Origin: DAOTWC01 sp048499435 | GTDB lineage: Bacteria > Chloroflexota > Anaerolineae > Aggregatilineales > Phototrophicaceae | DNA: 64,000 nt | Assembly: GCA_048499435.1 (NCBI GenBank) | Contig: JASNZW010000003.1 | Coordinates: 558,001 to 622,000, forward strand | Reading direction: 5' to 3' | Shown here: one piece after another, positions 17,499 through 26,519 of the stretch | How the letters are laid out: each line of letters opens with the position of its first letter | Position numbering within the stretch: the stretch's first letter is position 1 | Notes under the pieces: model-generated | Told to the model about the DNA's origin: nothing | The model's database searches: none | Seen by the model: only the letters and a program-made list of their open reading frames with translations | Program-made: the position numbers and the translations under genes

Positions 17499-18320
17499 AT
17501 GCTCACCAATCACAGCCACGCCCCCATCCCCGACCTGCGCATCGTGCCCACAGCCTCGCTCCATGCCCATGAAGACCACGACTCACAGCGCTCTCAGCCT
17601 TTGATCGCGCGCCTTCAGGTCGAAGAATACGTGATCAACCCGCCGATTGTCGCCCCAATGGACGCGACACAGTATGTGATTCTGGACGGCGCGAACCGCT
17701 GCTACGCTTTTGCCGCCCTGGGATACGCGCACACCCTGGTCCAGGTCGCCCCTTACGAAAACGGCTTCGTTGAGCTGCAAACCTGGAATCATGTCATCAG
17801 CGACTGGGATACGGCCGTGCTGCTCGAACACCTGACGGCCTTCCCCGATATCCAGATGCGCGAAGGCTGGCATAACGACGCGGTTGCGCACGTTACCCTC
17901 ACCAGCGGGCGCGTGCTGGCCCTGCTGTCCCCGGTCACCACCGTTTCCGAGCGCAGCGCCGTCCTCCGCCGCTTTGTGCGCATGTACCAGCAGCGCGCGC
18001 ACCTGCACCGCACGATCCTTGCCGAGCCGCTCGACATCTGGCCGCTGTACGAAAACGCAATCGCGCTGGTGCAGTTCCCGCGCTACCAGCCCGCGGATAT
18101 CATCGCCGCCGCGCGCCATGACGCGCTGCTGCCGCCCGGCGTCAGCCGCCACATTGTGTACGGGCGCGCGCTGCGCATCAATTACCCGCTTGCCCACCTG
18201 CGCGACGACCAGACCTCCCTCGCGGACAAAAATGAGGCGCTGGACCGCTGGCTGCGCCATAAACTCGCCAACCGTCAGATTCGCTACTATGCCGAACCAA
18301 CATATCAGTTTGACGAATGA
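17499..18320 (+). CDS. SbnI/SerK-like ParB-fold protein (candidate free-serine kinase or regulator)
   Basis: The N-terminal half (about residues 12-110) has the ParB/SbnI arrangement: DLRIVPTASLHAHE with Glu25, a PPIV..D....YVILDGANRCYAF nucleotide-binding segment, and VELQTWNHVI. This resembles staphylococcal SbnI and archaeal free-serine kinase, which share this fold and use a glutamate after the LH motif. The family motif is usually DGxHR; here it is DGANR (63-67), so the His is replaced by Asn. The C-terminal half (about 165-273) is unassigned. I chose ATG 17499 because it begins shortly before the conserved start; the frame from 17436 would lie in a promoter-like stretch. Confidence 0.65.
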   Translation: MLTNHSHAPIPDLRIVPTASLHAHEDHDSQRSQPLIARLQVEEYVINPPIVAPMDATQYVILDGANRCYAFAALGYAHTLVQVAPYENGFVELQTWNHVISDWDTAVLLEHLTAFPDIQMREGWHNDAVAHVTLTSGRVLALLSPVTTVSERSAVLRRFVRMYQQRAHLHRTILAEPLDIWPLYENAIALVQFPRYQPADIIAAARHDALLPPGVSRHIVYGRALRINYPLAHLRDDQTSLADKNEALDRWLRHKLANRQIRYYAEPTYQFDE

Positions 18321-18331
18321 AGGGGCGTGCT

Positions 18332-18766
18332 ATGCCGCAAACCGTTGACCAGGCGCTCCAGCAGGCGCAGCTCGTAACCGACGGCCAGGATTACGCGCTG
18401 GTCAGGCTGCCGCCCGGCGCGATCACCGCCGCCGCTGGCGTGCTGGCCGAAATCGGCGCGCCGTTTACCGCCCTGCTGGTCGATCGCGCTGAGGTTACGC
18501 TGGTTATCCCCGCTGAAGCCGCCGCCGACTTCGCGCCGCGCCTGCCCGGCCACCAGCTCAGCCCGCTGGCCTACCGCCTCATCACGTTCGACGCCGCCCT
18601 TGAGCCGGGGCTGGTCGGCTTCATGGCGCGCGTCGCGTCTGCGCTGGCCGCCGAAGGCATCAGCCTGCTGCCCTACGCCGCTTTCACGCGCGACCATATC
18701 TTCGTCGCCGCCCCTGACCTGGACCGCGCGCTGGCAGCTCTCAACCGGCTGCGCACCGCCCGCTAA
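18332..18766 (+). CDS. ACT-domain protein (DUF2241/CASTOR-type ACT)
   Basis: The 144-residue product appears to hold two ACT-like halves. The first (about 20-75) includes YALVRLPPGAITAAAGVLAEIGAPFTALLVDRAEVTLVI, and the second (about 85-140) has GLVGFMARVASALAAEGISLLPYAAFTRDHIFV, the pattern of amino-acid-binding ACT proteins of the CASTOR type. AAGGGGC lies just before ATG 18332; an alternative ATG at 18317 overlaps the previous stop. It follows the SbnI-like gene by 11 bp, which hints at a shared amino-acid-related role. Confidence 0.75.
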   Translation: MPQTVDQALQQAQLVTDGQDYALVRLPPGAITAAAGVLAEIGAPFTALLVDRAEVTLVIPAEAAADFAPRLPGHQLSPLAYRLITFDAALEPGLVGFMARVASALAAEGISLLPYAAFTRDHIFVAAPDLDRALAALNRLRTAR

Positions 18767-18789
18767 CCGCCGCCAGGAGAATGCGCAGC

Positions 18790-19146
18790 GTGGAAATCCC
18801 ACTGTTCCCCAGCGACAGAACGCCCCGGCCAAAATCCGAAGTGCGCATCGAATACCTGGAGATCACCCCTTATCAGGATCGCGCGCGCATCCACATCCAC
18901 ATCCGCCTTACGCCCTTCAGCGAACGCCCGAACCTGCTGCTGGTGGCGCACGATGCGCACGACCGCGTGGTGAGCGAACTCGACATCATCGAGACCATGC
19001 ATCACGATATGGAATTTACGCTGCACCTGCGCGGCGCGGGCGATCCCGCTGGCGTTTACACCCTCACCGCCGACCTGTTCTACGAGACTCGCAACCCGCC
19101 GCTGGACCGCCGCGTGGAATCGTTCGTCGTCCCGACGGCAGACTGA
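18790..19146 (+). CDS. Conserved hypothetical beta-rich protein
   Basis: The 118-residue product (MEIPLFPSDRTPRPKSEVRIEYLEITPYQD...) alternates short strands and looks like a single immunoglobulin- or C2-like beta sandwich. It has no signal peptide or membrane segment. I chose GTG 18790 because AGGAGA is well spaced for it; ATG 18781 would place that site only one base away. It lies in the same run as the ACT gene and the JAMM peptidase gene. I do not recognise a named family. Confidence 0.6.
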   Translation: MEIPLFPSDRTPRPKSEVRIEYLEITPYQDRARIHIHIRLTPFSERPNLLLVAHDAHDRVVSELDIIETMHHDMEFTLHLRGAGDPAGVYTLTADLFYETRNPPLDRRVESFVVPTAD

Positions 19147-19159
19147 ACGCCGCGCCCCC

Positions 19160-19696
19160 ATGATTCTCTGGCTCACTCACGATCAGGCGCGCGCCGTCGC
19201 CGCCCACGCGCGCGGCGCGGCCCCGCACGAAGCCTGCGGCCTGATCGCCGGCGCAGGCGGGCGCGCCGTCCGCGTCATCCCCATTCCCAACGCCGCCGCC
19301 GACCCGCGCCGCCAGTACGATATGGAGCCTGCCGCGTTCGTGCGCGCCATGTTCGCCATCCAGCGCGACCGCCTCCAGCTCATCGGCATCTATCACTCGC
19401 ACCCCCACACCGACCCGGTGCCGTCGCCCGCCGACATTGACCGCGCCGCCTACCCCGACGCCGCGCATCTGATCGTCAGCCTGCGCGCCCAACAGCCGCA
19501 GTTCGCCGCCTGGCGCATCCACAGCCGCCGCGTTGAGCGGGTTGACCTGCACATCGGCGCGGCCCCGCCGCCGCCCACCCCTGCGCCGCTGTCGCCGGCA
19601 GGCAGGGTCGCCGCAGCCACCGCTGCTGCGGTCGCCTTTGTCTTTTTAATTGTCCTGGCGCTGTCGCTGCTGCCGCCCGCCCCGCCCCTGCCCTGA
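19160..19696 (+). CDS. Membrane-anchored JAMM/M67 metallopeptidase
   Basis: The JAMM motif is complete: Glu24 (PHEACGLI), His79 and His81 (IYHSHPH), Ser89 and Asp92 (PSPADID), exactly the E...HSH-x7-S-x2-D arrangement of zinc isopeptidase-like enzymes. Bacterial members often cleave C-terminal tails of ubiquitin-like sulfur-carrier proteins, but no such carrier is encoded here. The catalytic domain (1-130) is followed by a Pro-rich linker and one C-terminal membrane segment (about 150-172), an unusual tail-anchored layout. It lies between a hypothetical gene and the prepilin-peptidase-like gene. Confidence 0.88.
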   Translation: MILWLTHDQARAVAAHARGAAPHEACGLIAGAGGRAVRVIPIPNAAADPRRQYDMEPAAFVRAMFAIQRDRLQLIGIYHSHPHTDPVPSPADIDRAAYPDAAHLIVSLRAQQPQFAAWRIHSRRVERVDLHIGAAPPPPTPAPLSPAGRVAAATAAAVAFVFLIVLALSLLPPAPPLP

Positions 19697-19714
19697 GAAA
19701 GGCCGCTGACACCC

Positions 19715-20548
19715 ATGCCGCTTGAGCCTGCTGCCGCCCCTGCCATTGGCCTGCTCTTCATCGCTGGCCTGCTGGCTGGCGTGCTGGTCAATATCCTGGC
19801 CGACGACCTGCCCCACTACCGCCGTCCGCGGCTTCCGCGCTACCCTGACGGCGCGCCGCGCCCGTTCATCGCCTGGAGCGGCCTGTCCGCCTTTCTCACC
19901 GGCAGGCGCGCCTCGCCCGGCGGCGCGCGCCTGTCGTGGCGCTGGCCGCTGGCTGAGCTGGCAACCGCGGCTCTGCTGATCATCGCATATCTGGCCACGG
20001 CGAACGACCCCGCCGTGACCGGCGTCCAGCGCCTGTTCTACTTCGTATATATGGCGCTGTTCGTCCTCATTACGGTCATTGACCTTGAGCACCGTCTGAT
20101 TCTGTTCGCCGTCATCATCCCATCCTGCGCCCTGGCCCTGCTGGCCGCCATCCTCACCCCGGCCAGCCGCCCCACGCTCGGCGAGGCGCTCGGCGGGGCT
20201 GCGCTCGGCTTCGGCGTGTTCTTCCTGCTCTACCTGGGCGGGATTCTGTTCTCACACGTGGTTGCGAAGGCGCGCGGACAGGCGCTGCCAGAAGTCGCGT
20301 TCGGCTACGGGGACGTGCTGCTCGCCATGCTTTGCGGCCTGATTCTCGGCTGGCAGGCGCTGATCTTCGCCATGTTCATCACCGTGTTTCTGGGCGCGCT
20401 GGGGGCGCTGGTGTACCTTATCGTGCGCAGCCTCTCCGGACGCTACGATATGTTCACGCCGCTGCCCTACGGGCCGTATATCATCATCGGCACGTGGATT
20501 ATGCTGCTGTTCAGTGACCAGGTGCGCGCGCTGCTGTGGCGGTTGTAA
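19715..20548 (+). CDS. Prepilin peptidase-like protein (A24 family)
   Basis: A24 peptidases are membrane aspartyl proteases that process type IV prepilin signal peptides. This 277-residue polytopic protein retains both catalytic aspartates: TVIDLEHRLI and the GxGD motif, here GYGDVLLAM. The N-terminal methyltransferase region with its four zinc cysteines is absent; it is replaced by a Pro/Arg-rich stretch (about 36-75). It may therefore be a peptidase without methylation activity. No pilin genes are visible nearby. Its stop lies 6 bp from that of convergent mnmA. Confidence 0.88.
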   Translation: MPLEPAAAPAIGLLFIAGLLAGVLVNILADDLPHYRRPRLPRYPDGAPRPFIAWSGLSAFLTGRRASPGGARLSWRWPLAELATAALLIIAYLATANDPAVTGVQRLFYFVYMALFVLITVIDLEHRLILFAVIIPSCALALLAAILTPASRPTLGEALGGAALGFGVFFLLYLGGILFSHVVAKARGQALPEVAFGYGDVLLAMLCGLILGWQALIFAMFITVFLGALGALVYLIVRSLSGRYDMFTPLPYGPYIIIGTWIMLLFSDQVRALLWRL

Positions 20549-20554
20549 CGCCGT

Positions 20555-21649
20555 TCAGCCGCCGTCAGGCTGTTCGATGATGCCGCCGCCCAGGCACACA
20601 GCGCCGGTGTAAATCACAGCGCCCTGCCCCGGCGTGACATCCCGCGCCGGCGCGTCGAAATCCACCCGCACCCGGTCAGCGCCCAGCGGTATCACCACCG
20701 CCGGGGCTGCCTGTGCCTTGTAGCGAATCTTCACCTCAGCGCGAAACGGCCCGGCGGGCGCTGCGCCGCTGACCCAGTTCATCCGCCCTGCCGTCAGCGT
20801 GATCGCGCCCAGTTCCGCGTGCGTGCCGACGATCAGCGCGTTGCCGCGCAAATTCTTGCCGATCACATACAGCGGCTCGGCGGCGTACACGCCCAGCCCC
20901 TTGCGCTGGCCGATTGTGTAATTCGCCAGCCCGCCATGCTGGCCGATCACCTCGCCATCGCGCCGCACAATCGGGCCGCCTGCCATCACTTCCGGCGCGT
21001 GTTCGGTCAGGAACCGCCGGTAATCGCCGTCGCCCAGAAAGCACAGGTCCTGGCTGTCGTGTTTGCTGGCCGTCGGCAGCCCGAAGCGCGCCGCCAGCGC
21101 GCGCACCTGCGGCTTGGTATACCCGCCCACCGGAAACAGCGCGCGCTGAAGCTGTGCCTGCCCCAGCACGCTCAGAACATAGCTCTGGTCCTTGTGCGCA
21201 TCCGCGCCCTGGCGCAGGCGGTACAGCCCGCCGTCGTCACGGTCAACCTGCGCGTAATGGCCGGTGGCCAGGTAATCGGCGTCCAGCGCCAGCGCGTTGT
21301 TCAGCAGCCACTCAAAACGGATGTGCCGGTTGCACTCCAGGCACGGGTTCGGCGTGACGCCGCGCCGGTGCTGATCAATGAAATACGCCACAACTGTGTC
21401 GCGAAACACCTGCCGCGTGTCCAGCGCGTAAAACGGGATGTCAAGCCTGTCCGCGATGCGGCGCGCGTCCGCCATCTGGTCGGGCGTGCAGCAGCGGTTA
21501 TGTACGCGGCCGTTGGCCGTTTCCTCTGACCACAGCCGCATCATCATTCCCACCACCTGATAACCCTGTTCGACCAGCAGCGCCGCCGCCACCGAGCTGT
21601 CGACGCCGCCGCTCATCGCCACCACAACGCGCTTGTCTGCGCTGCTCAT
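20555..21649 (-). CDS. mnmA: tRNA-specific 2-thiouridylase MnmA
   Basis: MnmA thiolates U34 of Lys, Glu and Gln tRNAs, using persulfide sulfur from a cysteine desulfurase. The 364-residue product has the PP-loop AMSGGVDSSVAAALL near the N-terminus, the cysteines of NPCLECN and SQDLCFLG, and HYAQVDRD and NYTIGQRKGLGV. Length and motifs are canonical. It lies 7 bp downstream of the cysteine desulfurase gene, which probably supplies its sulfur. Confidence 0.97.
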   Translation of the reverse strand: MSSADKRVVVAMSGGVDSSVAAALLVEQGYQVVGMMMRLWSEETANGRVHNRCCTPDQMADARRIADRLDIPFYALDTRQVFRDTVVAYFIDQHRRGVTPNPCLECNRHIRFEWLLNNALALDADYLATGHYAQVDRDDGGLYRLRQGADAHKDQSYVLSVLGQAQLQRALFPVGGYTKPQVRALAARFGLPTASKHDSQDLCFLGDGDYRRFLTEHAPEVMAGGPIVRRDGEVIGQHGGLANYTIGQRKGLGVYAAEPLYVIGKNLRGNALIVGTHAELGAITLTAGRMNWVSGAAPAGPFRAEVKIRYKAQAAPAVVIPLGADRVRVDFDAPARDVTPGQGAVIYTGAVCLGGGIIEQPDGG

Positions 21650-21656
21650 AGGCCCC

Positions 21657-22829
21657 CTACAGTGCCGGTGTCAGCCGGTACAGCTTCTCGATCACCTCAG
21701 CCAGCGCCTCAACCGTGTATTCGATATCGGCCTCGGTTGTCTGCCGGCCCACCGTCAGCCGCAGCCCGCTGATCGCCTCGCGCGCGCTGTAGCCCATCGC
21801 CAGCAGCACGCCCGACGGCTCCGGGCTGCCGGTCTTACAGGCGGCCCCGCCGCTGGCGGCGATGCCCTTCATGTCCAGATGCATGACAAGCCGGCTGCTG
21901 TCAACACCCTCAAAAATGAAACTGGCGTGGCTTGCCAGCCGCTGCTGCCGGTGGCCCGTCAGCCGCGCGTTGGGCACGCGCCGCAGCACGCCGTCAATCA
22001 ACTGGTCGCGCAGCGCTGTGTAATGCGCTGTATTGGCGTCAAACTCGTCGTAGGCGATCTCCAGCGCCTTCGCCAGCCCCACGATAAACGGCGTGTTGTG
22101 CGTCCCCGCGCGCCGCCCGCTTTCGTGGCTGCCGCCGCTCTGGCTGGGGACCAGCGTTACGCCCTGGCGGCAGTACAGCGCGCCTACGCCTTTCGGCCCG
22201 TAAAATTTGTGCGCCGAAATGCTCAGCAGGTCCACGCCCAGCGCCTGCACATCCAGCGGAAGCTGCCCCGCCGCCTGCACCGCGTCGGTGTGAAACAGGA
22301 CGTTGTGGCGGTGAGCCGCCGCCGCCAGCGCCGCCACCGGCTCGACCGTGCCCACCTCGTTGTTGGCGTACATCACGCTCGCCAGCGCCGTGTCAGCCGC
22401 GCACGCCGCCGCCAGCGCCGCCGGCGCGACCATGCCGTATCCGTCCACCGGCAGCAAAGTGTGTCGAAATCCCATAAGCGCCGCGAGCTGCTCTGCCGTG
22501 CGCGTCACCGCGCTGTGCTCAATCGGCGGCGTCAGCAGGTGCGCGCCGCGCCCCGCCCGCCGCGCCTGCCAGGCCGCGCCGCGCAGCGCCAGGTTATCGC
22601 TCTCGCTGCCGCCCCCCGTGAACACGATCTCGCCCGGCTGGCAGTTGAGCACCCGCGCCACCGTCTCGCGCGCATCCTCTACCGCCCGTTCCGCCTTGCG
22701 CCCGAAGCTGTGCCCCGATGACGGGTTGCCGTAGATTTCGGTGAAATAGGGCAGCATAGCCTCCACCACGCGCGGATCAACCGGCGTTGTAGCGGAGTGA
22801 TCCAAATACACCGCGCGCTGAGCCATCAT
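21657..22829 (-). CDS. iscS: Cysteine desulfurase (IscS/NifS type)
   Basis: This PLP enzyme releases sulfur from cysteine as a protein persulfide for Fe-S clusters and tRNA thiolation. The 390-residue product starts with YLDHSATTPVDPRV, has the PLP lysine in SISAHKFYGPKGVGAL, and carries the catalytic cysteine in ASGGAACKTG, a group I (IscS/NifS) loop. GAGGATAACGAG precedes two adjacent ATG codons. Its only evident partner here is mnmA downstream, so it may serve mainly tRNA thiolation. No iscU or sufU scaffold gene is in the window. Confidence 0.95.
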   Translation of the reverse strand: MMAQRAVYLDHSATTPVDPRVVEAMLPYFTEIYGNPSSGHSFGRKAERAVEDARETVARVLNCQPGEIVFTGGGSESDNLALRGAAWQARRAGRGAHLLTPPIEHSAVTRTAEQLAALMGFRHTLLPVDGYGMVAPAALAAACAADTALASVMYANNEVGTVEPVAALAAAAHRHNVLFHTDAVQAAGQLPLDVQALGVDLLSISAHKFYGPKGVGALYCRQGVTLVPSQSGGSHESGRRAGTHNTPFIVGLAKALEIAYDEFDANTAHYTALRDQLIDGVLRRVPNARLTGHRQQRLASHASFIFEGVDSSRLVMHLDMKGIAASGGAACKTGSPEPSGVLLAMGYSAREAISGLRLTVGRQTTEADIEYTVEALAEVIEKLYRLTPAL

Positions 22830-22870
22830 CTCGTTATCCTCTGTCAGTCTGCCAGGGTTTCCATCGCGCT

Positions 22871-22899
22871 ATTTTAACCGCTGCGCGCAGGCTTGTCAG
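22871..22899 (-). promoter_or_regulatory. Promoter for iscS-mnmA
   Basis: On the minus strand CTGACA (22899-22894), a 17-bp spacer and TAAAAT (22876-22871) lie 41 bp upstream of the iscS start. Confidence 0.7.
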
Positions 22900-22937
22900 G
22901 CCGTTTGTTGCCGTAGCTATCCAGCGGCACAGTGCGC

Positions 22938-22943
22938 TATAAT
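22938..22943 (+). promoter_or_regulatory. -10 element for eno
   Basis: A perfect TATAAT lies 100 bp upstream of eno. No good -35 stands at the right distance, so either an activator is needed or the leader is transcribed from elsewhere. Confidence 0.5.
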
Positions 22944-23043
22944 AGCGGCGGTCGCACGGCGCCCATCATGCGCAGCCGCGCCCAGGAAGACAAATCTGCC
23001 ATCCTGTTGTTCTTATTGTGCACCACACACAGGAGATAACTCT

Positions 23044-24330
23044 ATGCCCATTATCGAGAAGATTCATGGCCGCGAGGTGCTGGACTCGCGCGGGAATCCT
23101 ACTGTCGAGGTCGAGGTTCTGCTGGCTGACGGCGCGTTTGGGCGCGCTATCGTCCCCAGCGGCGCTTCAACCGGCGAACACGAGGCCCTGGAGCTGCGCG
23201 ACGGCGACAAAAGCCGCTACGGCGGCAAAGGCGTGCTCAAGGCGGTCCAGGCCGTGAACGGCCCGCTGGCCGAGGCGCTGCAGGGCGCTTATGCCCTTAA
23301 CCAGAAAGCCGTTGACGACCTGATGATCGAACTCGATGGCACGCCCACCAAGAAAAATCTGGGCGCGAACGCCATCCTGGGCGTTTCGCTGGCGGTGGCC
23401 CGCGCCGCCGCCGACAGCGTCGAGCTGCCGCTGTACGCCTACCTGGGCGGCGTCCACGCGCACATCCTGCCGGTTCCCATGATGAATATCATGAACGGTG
23501 GCAAGCACGCCGCCAACAGCACCGACTTCCAGGAGTTTATGGTTATGCCCGTCGGCGCGGATTCTTTCCGCGAGGCGCTGCGCTGGTGCGTCGAAATCTA
23601 CCAGGCGCTCAAAGGCATCCTGCACAAAAAAGGCTTCTCGACCGCCGTTGGCGATGAAGGCGGCTTCGCCCCCAGCCTCGGCTCCAACCAGGCCGCGCTT
23701 GATGTCATCATGGAAGCCATCGGCAAAGCGGGCTACAAGGCCGGCGAGCAGGTGTTTATCGCCCTCGACCCCGCCACCTCTGAAATCTACCAGGACGGCA
23801 AATACCATCTCGCCATCGAAGGCCGCACGCTCACCGGCGCGGAAATGGTGGATTTCTGGGCTGACTGGGCGGCGCGCTACCCCATTATCTCACTGGAGGA
23901 CGGCCTGGCCGAAAACGACTGGGAAAACTGGTCCCGGCTGACCGCCGCTATCGGCGACCGCGTGCAGATCGTCGGCGACGACCTGCTGGTAACCAACGTC
24001 GCGCGTGTTGAGCGCGCCATCAAGGAAAAGGCCGCCAACTCGCTGCTGTGCAAAGTCAACCAGATCGGCACGCTGACCGAGGCGATGGCCGCCAGCCAGC
24101 TCAGCCAGCGGCACGCCTGGACCGTTGTCGTCAGCCATCGCAGCGGCGAAACCGAGGACGCCACCATTTCCGACCTGGTGGTCGCCATGAACGCCGGGCA
24201 GATCAAAACCGGCGCGCCGGCCCGGTCAGACCGTATCGCTAAATACAACCAACTGCTGCGCATTGAGGAAGAGCTGGGCGACGCCGCCGTTTACGCCGGG
24301 GCCAGCGCCTTCTCCAACCTTAAGCGCTGA
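23044..24330 (+). CDS. eno: Enolase
   Basis: Enolase interconverts 2-phosphoglycerate and phosphoenolpyruvate. The 428-residue product has REVLDSRGNPTVEVEV, the loop SGASTGEHEALELRDGD, GDEGGFAP, the Mg-ligand regions ALDPATSEIY, SLEDGLAENDW and GDDLLVTN, the catalytic lysine region LCKVNQIGTLTE, and SHRSGETED. ACAGGAGAT lies upstream of ATG 23044. It is followed 45 bp later by pyk, so the two last payoff-phase enzymes of glycolysis are encoded together. Confidence 0.98.
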   Translation: MPIIEKIHGREVLDSRGNPTVEVEVLLADGAFGRAIVPSGASTGEHEALELRDGDKSRYGGKGVLKAVQAVNGPLAEALQGAYALNQKAVDDLMIELDGTPTKKNLGANAILGVSLAVARAAADSVELPLYAYLGGVHAHILPVPMMNIMNGGKHAANSTDFQEFMVMPVGADSFREALRWCVEIYQALKGILHKKGFSTAVGDEGGFAPSLGSNQAALDVIMEAIGKAGYKAGEQVFIALDPATSEIYQDGKYHLAIEGRTLTGAEMVDFWADWAARYPIISLEDGLAENDWENWSRLTAAIGDRVQIVGDDLLVTNVARVERAIKEKAANSLLCKVNQIGTLTEAMAASQLSQRHAWTVVVSHRSGETEDATISDLVVAMNAGQIKTGAPARSDRIAKYNQLLRIEEELGDAAVYAGASAFSNLKR

Positions 24331-24375
24331 ACATCGCTGCGCCGCAGCCTGTGCCTGTCCAGAGGGGGTAGCGCC

Positions 24376-25842
24376 TTGGTATACCCGCGCATTGACGGCA
24401 AACGCACCAAAATCGTCGCGACTATCGGGCCGCGCTCGTGCGATGAGGCAACCATCCGTGAGCTGATTCGCAAAGGCATGGACGTCGCGCGAATCAACTT
24501 CTCGCATGGCAGCCAGGAAACACACAGCGAAACCATCGACGTCATTCGCCGTGTGGCCGCCGAAGAAAACGCGGTTGTCGCCATTATGTGCGATCTGCAA
24601 GGTCCGAAAATTCGCATCGGGTGCGTCCCGCACGAGCCGCTCATGCTCAAGCCCGGCGACACAGTCACCCTCACGCTGGATGAACCGGAGGGCGATGACC
24701 CTTACATCATCGCCCTCCCCCACCCCGAATTTATCAAAGACATCGAAGCCGGCATGCAGCTTCTGCTGGACGACGGCAACCTGGAGTTCTCAGTCCGCGA
24801 AGCCAATGCCCATTCCCTCACCTGTGAGGTGGTTATCGGCGGCCCGCTGATGTCGCGCAAAGGCGTCACCGCCCCCAAAGCCCGGCTGTCGCTCTCCGCT
24901 ATCACCGACAAGGACCGGGCAGACACCAGGTTCGCGCTCCAGCAGCAGGCGGACTATCTGGCGATGTCGTTCGTCCGCAGCGCTGACGATATCCGCGAGC
25001 TGCGCTGGCTTATCCGCCACCTGGGCGGCGAAACAGCCATCATCGCCAAAATCGAAAAGCGCGAGGCCATAGATGCCATCGAAGCCATTATTGCCGCCGC
25101 CGACGGCGTTATGGTCGCGCGCGGCGACCTGGGCGTTGAAACCTCTGCCGAAGAGGTTCCCGTTTATCAGAAGCGCATCATCCAGTTGTGCAACAACGCC
25201 AGCAAACCTGTCATCACCGCAACCCAGATGCTTAGCTCGATGGTAGACAGCCCGCGCCCCACGCGCGCTGAGGCCAGCGACGTGTTCAACGCCATTGTGG
25301 ATGGCTCCGACGCCGTAATGCTCAGCAACGAAACCGCCATCGGCAGCTACCCGGTGGAGGCTGTGGCCACCATGGCCAACATCGCGCTCATCGCGGAAAA
25401 ACACCTGCCCGTGCGCCGCACCAAACGCGCGCTCGCGCGCACTGGCGCCGGGGGTCGCGAAGTCATCTCAGACGCTATCGGCCAGGCCACCACTCAGATT
25501 GCGGAAACGCTTAACTGCCGCGCCATCGTCACCGCCACCATGACCGGCTACACGGCCCGCCGCGTCGCCAAAGAGCGCCCTGACACGCCCATCCTGTGTG
25601 TGACCCCCAGCGAAACCACCTGCCGGCGGATGGCGCTGGTGTGGGGCGTAATCCCCATTATCATCCCGCGCTTCGCCACTATTGACGAACTGATCACGCT
25701 CATCGTGCAGACAGCCTCCAAAAACAAGCTGCTCAGGCACGGCGACACGCTGATCATTATCGCTGGTGTGCCGTTCGGCGTCGGCGGGCACACGAATTTC
25801 CTGAAAATTCACATGGTCGGTGAATCGGGGGAGTTCTATTAG
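24376..25842 (+). CDS. pyk: Pyruvate kinase
   Basis: Pyruvate kinase converts phosphoenolpyruvate and ADP to pyruvate and ATP. The 488-residue product starts at TTG 24376, with AGAGGGGG 7 bp upstream. Motifs include KIVATIGPRSCDEATIRELI, ARINFSHGSQETH, the catalytic-lysine region IIAKIEKREAIDAIEAI, and MVARGDLGVE, TATQMLSSMV and PTRAEASDVFNAI. A C-terminal effector-type domain is present. It ends 9 bp from the stop of a convergent minus-strand gene. Confidence 0.97.
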   Translation: MVYPRIDGKRTKIVATIGPRSCDEATIRELIRKGMDVARINFSHGSQETHSETIDVIRRVAAEENAVVAIMCDLQGPKIRIGCVPHEPLMLKPGDTVTLTLDEPEGDDPYIIALPHPEFIKDIEAGMQLLLDDGNLEFSVREANAHSLTCEVVIGGPLMSRKGVTAPKARLSLSAITDKDRADTRFALQQQADYLAMSFVRSADDIRELRWLIRHLGGETAIIAKIEKREAIDAIEAIIAAADGVMVARGDLGVETSAEEVPVYQKRIIQLCNNASKPVITATQMLSSMVDSPRPTRAEASDVFNAIVDGSDAVMLSNETAIGSYPVEAVATMANIALIAEKHLPVRRTKRALARTGAGGREVISDAIGQATTQIAETLNCRAIVTATMTGYTARRVAKERPDTPILCVTPSETTCRRMALVWGVIPIIIPRFATIDELITLIVQTASKNKLLRHGDTLIIIAGVPFGVGGHTNFLKIHMVGESGEFY

Positions 25843-25851
25843 CCTGAACGG

Positions 25852-26436
25852 CTAAAGATCGTCGCCTTCGACAAACTCCAGCGGCGCGCCCGTTTCCGGG
25901 GCCGGCGTCTCGCGCGGGTAAGCGCGGCTGCTGCGCGTGGCCTGCGCTGGCCGCGCCGGTGGATAAGCGCTGGCGGCCAGCACATCGTCAGCGCTGGCTT
26001 TGTAAACAGCCTGCGGGCTGGCACAGTGGGGGCAGATATTCCACGAGATCTCCAGCGGCTTACCGCAGCTTATACAGGGCTTCTTGAGCCGCGTATGGCA
26101 GTGTGGGCACACCTGCCACTCGTCGCGCACCCGCTGGCCGCACGCCGGGCAGGCCGGTTTTTCCTCGATGCCCTGCAGCAGCGCCTCTTCCTCCAGCGAA
26201 CGCTCATAGGCTTCGGCCAGCGTTTCCCGCGGGCGCAGCAGCAGGTAGATCAACAGGCCCGGCAGCGTCAGCGCCGCCACCAGCAGCGCCACCAGCAGCC
26301 GCGCTGGCAAATCGCGCGACCGCGAGCGCATATCGCGATACGCCCAGATCACCATCGTCAGCCAGAAAGCCGCCAGGATAACGCCGCCGTATACCGCCGC
26401 CGCCAGTAAAATATCCTCTGGTCTGATCTCGTTCAT
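25852..26436 (-). CDS. Membrane protein with double zinc ribbon
   Basis: The 194-residue product has two membrane segments (about residues 9-31 and 45-66) and a charged helix. Two zinc ribbons follow: CPAC paired with CPHC, then CISC paired with CPHC (about 95-140). The Pro/Ala-rich tail ends in acidic residues. This is the double-zinc-ribbon pattern seen in many bacterial membrane proteins of unknown function. The ribbons should face the cytoplasm. No operon partner is clear. Confidence 0.75.
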   Translation of the reverse strand: MNEIRPEDILLAAAVYGGVILAAFWLTMVIWAYRDMRSRSRDLPARLLVALLVAALTLPGLLIYLLLRPRETLAEAYERSLEEEALLQGIEEKPACPACGQRVRDEWQVCPHCHTRLKKPCISCGKPLEISWNICPHCASPQAVYKASADDVLAASAYPPARPAQATRSSRAYPRETPAPETGAPLEFVEGDDL

Positions 26437-26519
26437 CCCCGCCCTGTCCTGGTTCTGGCCGCCGCCGCCAGTATAGCAGCGCCACCCTCAGCCCGCAATC
26501 CGCCCCGGCTAGCCCTTGC

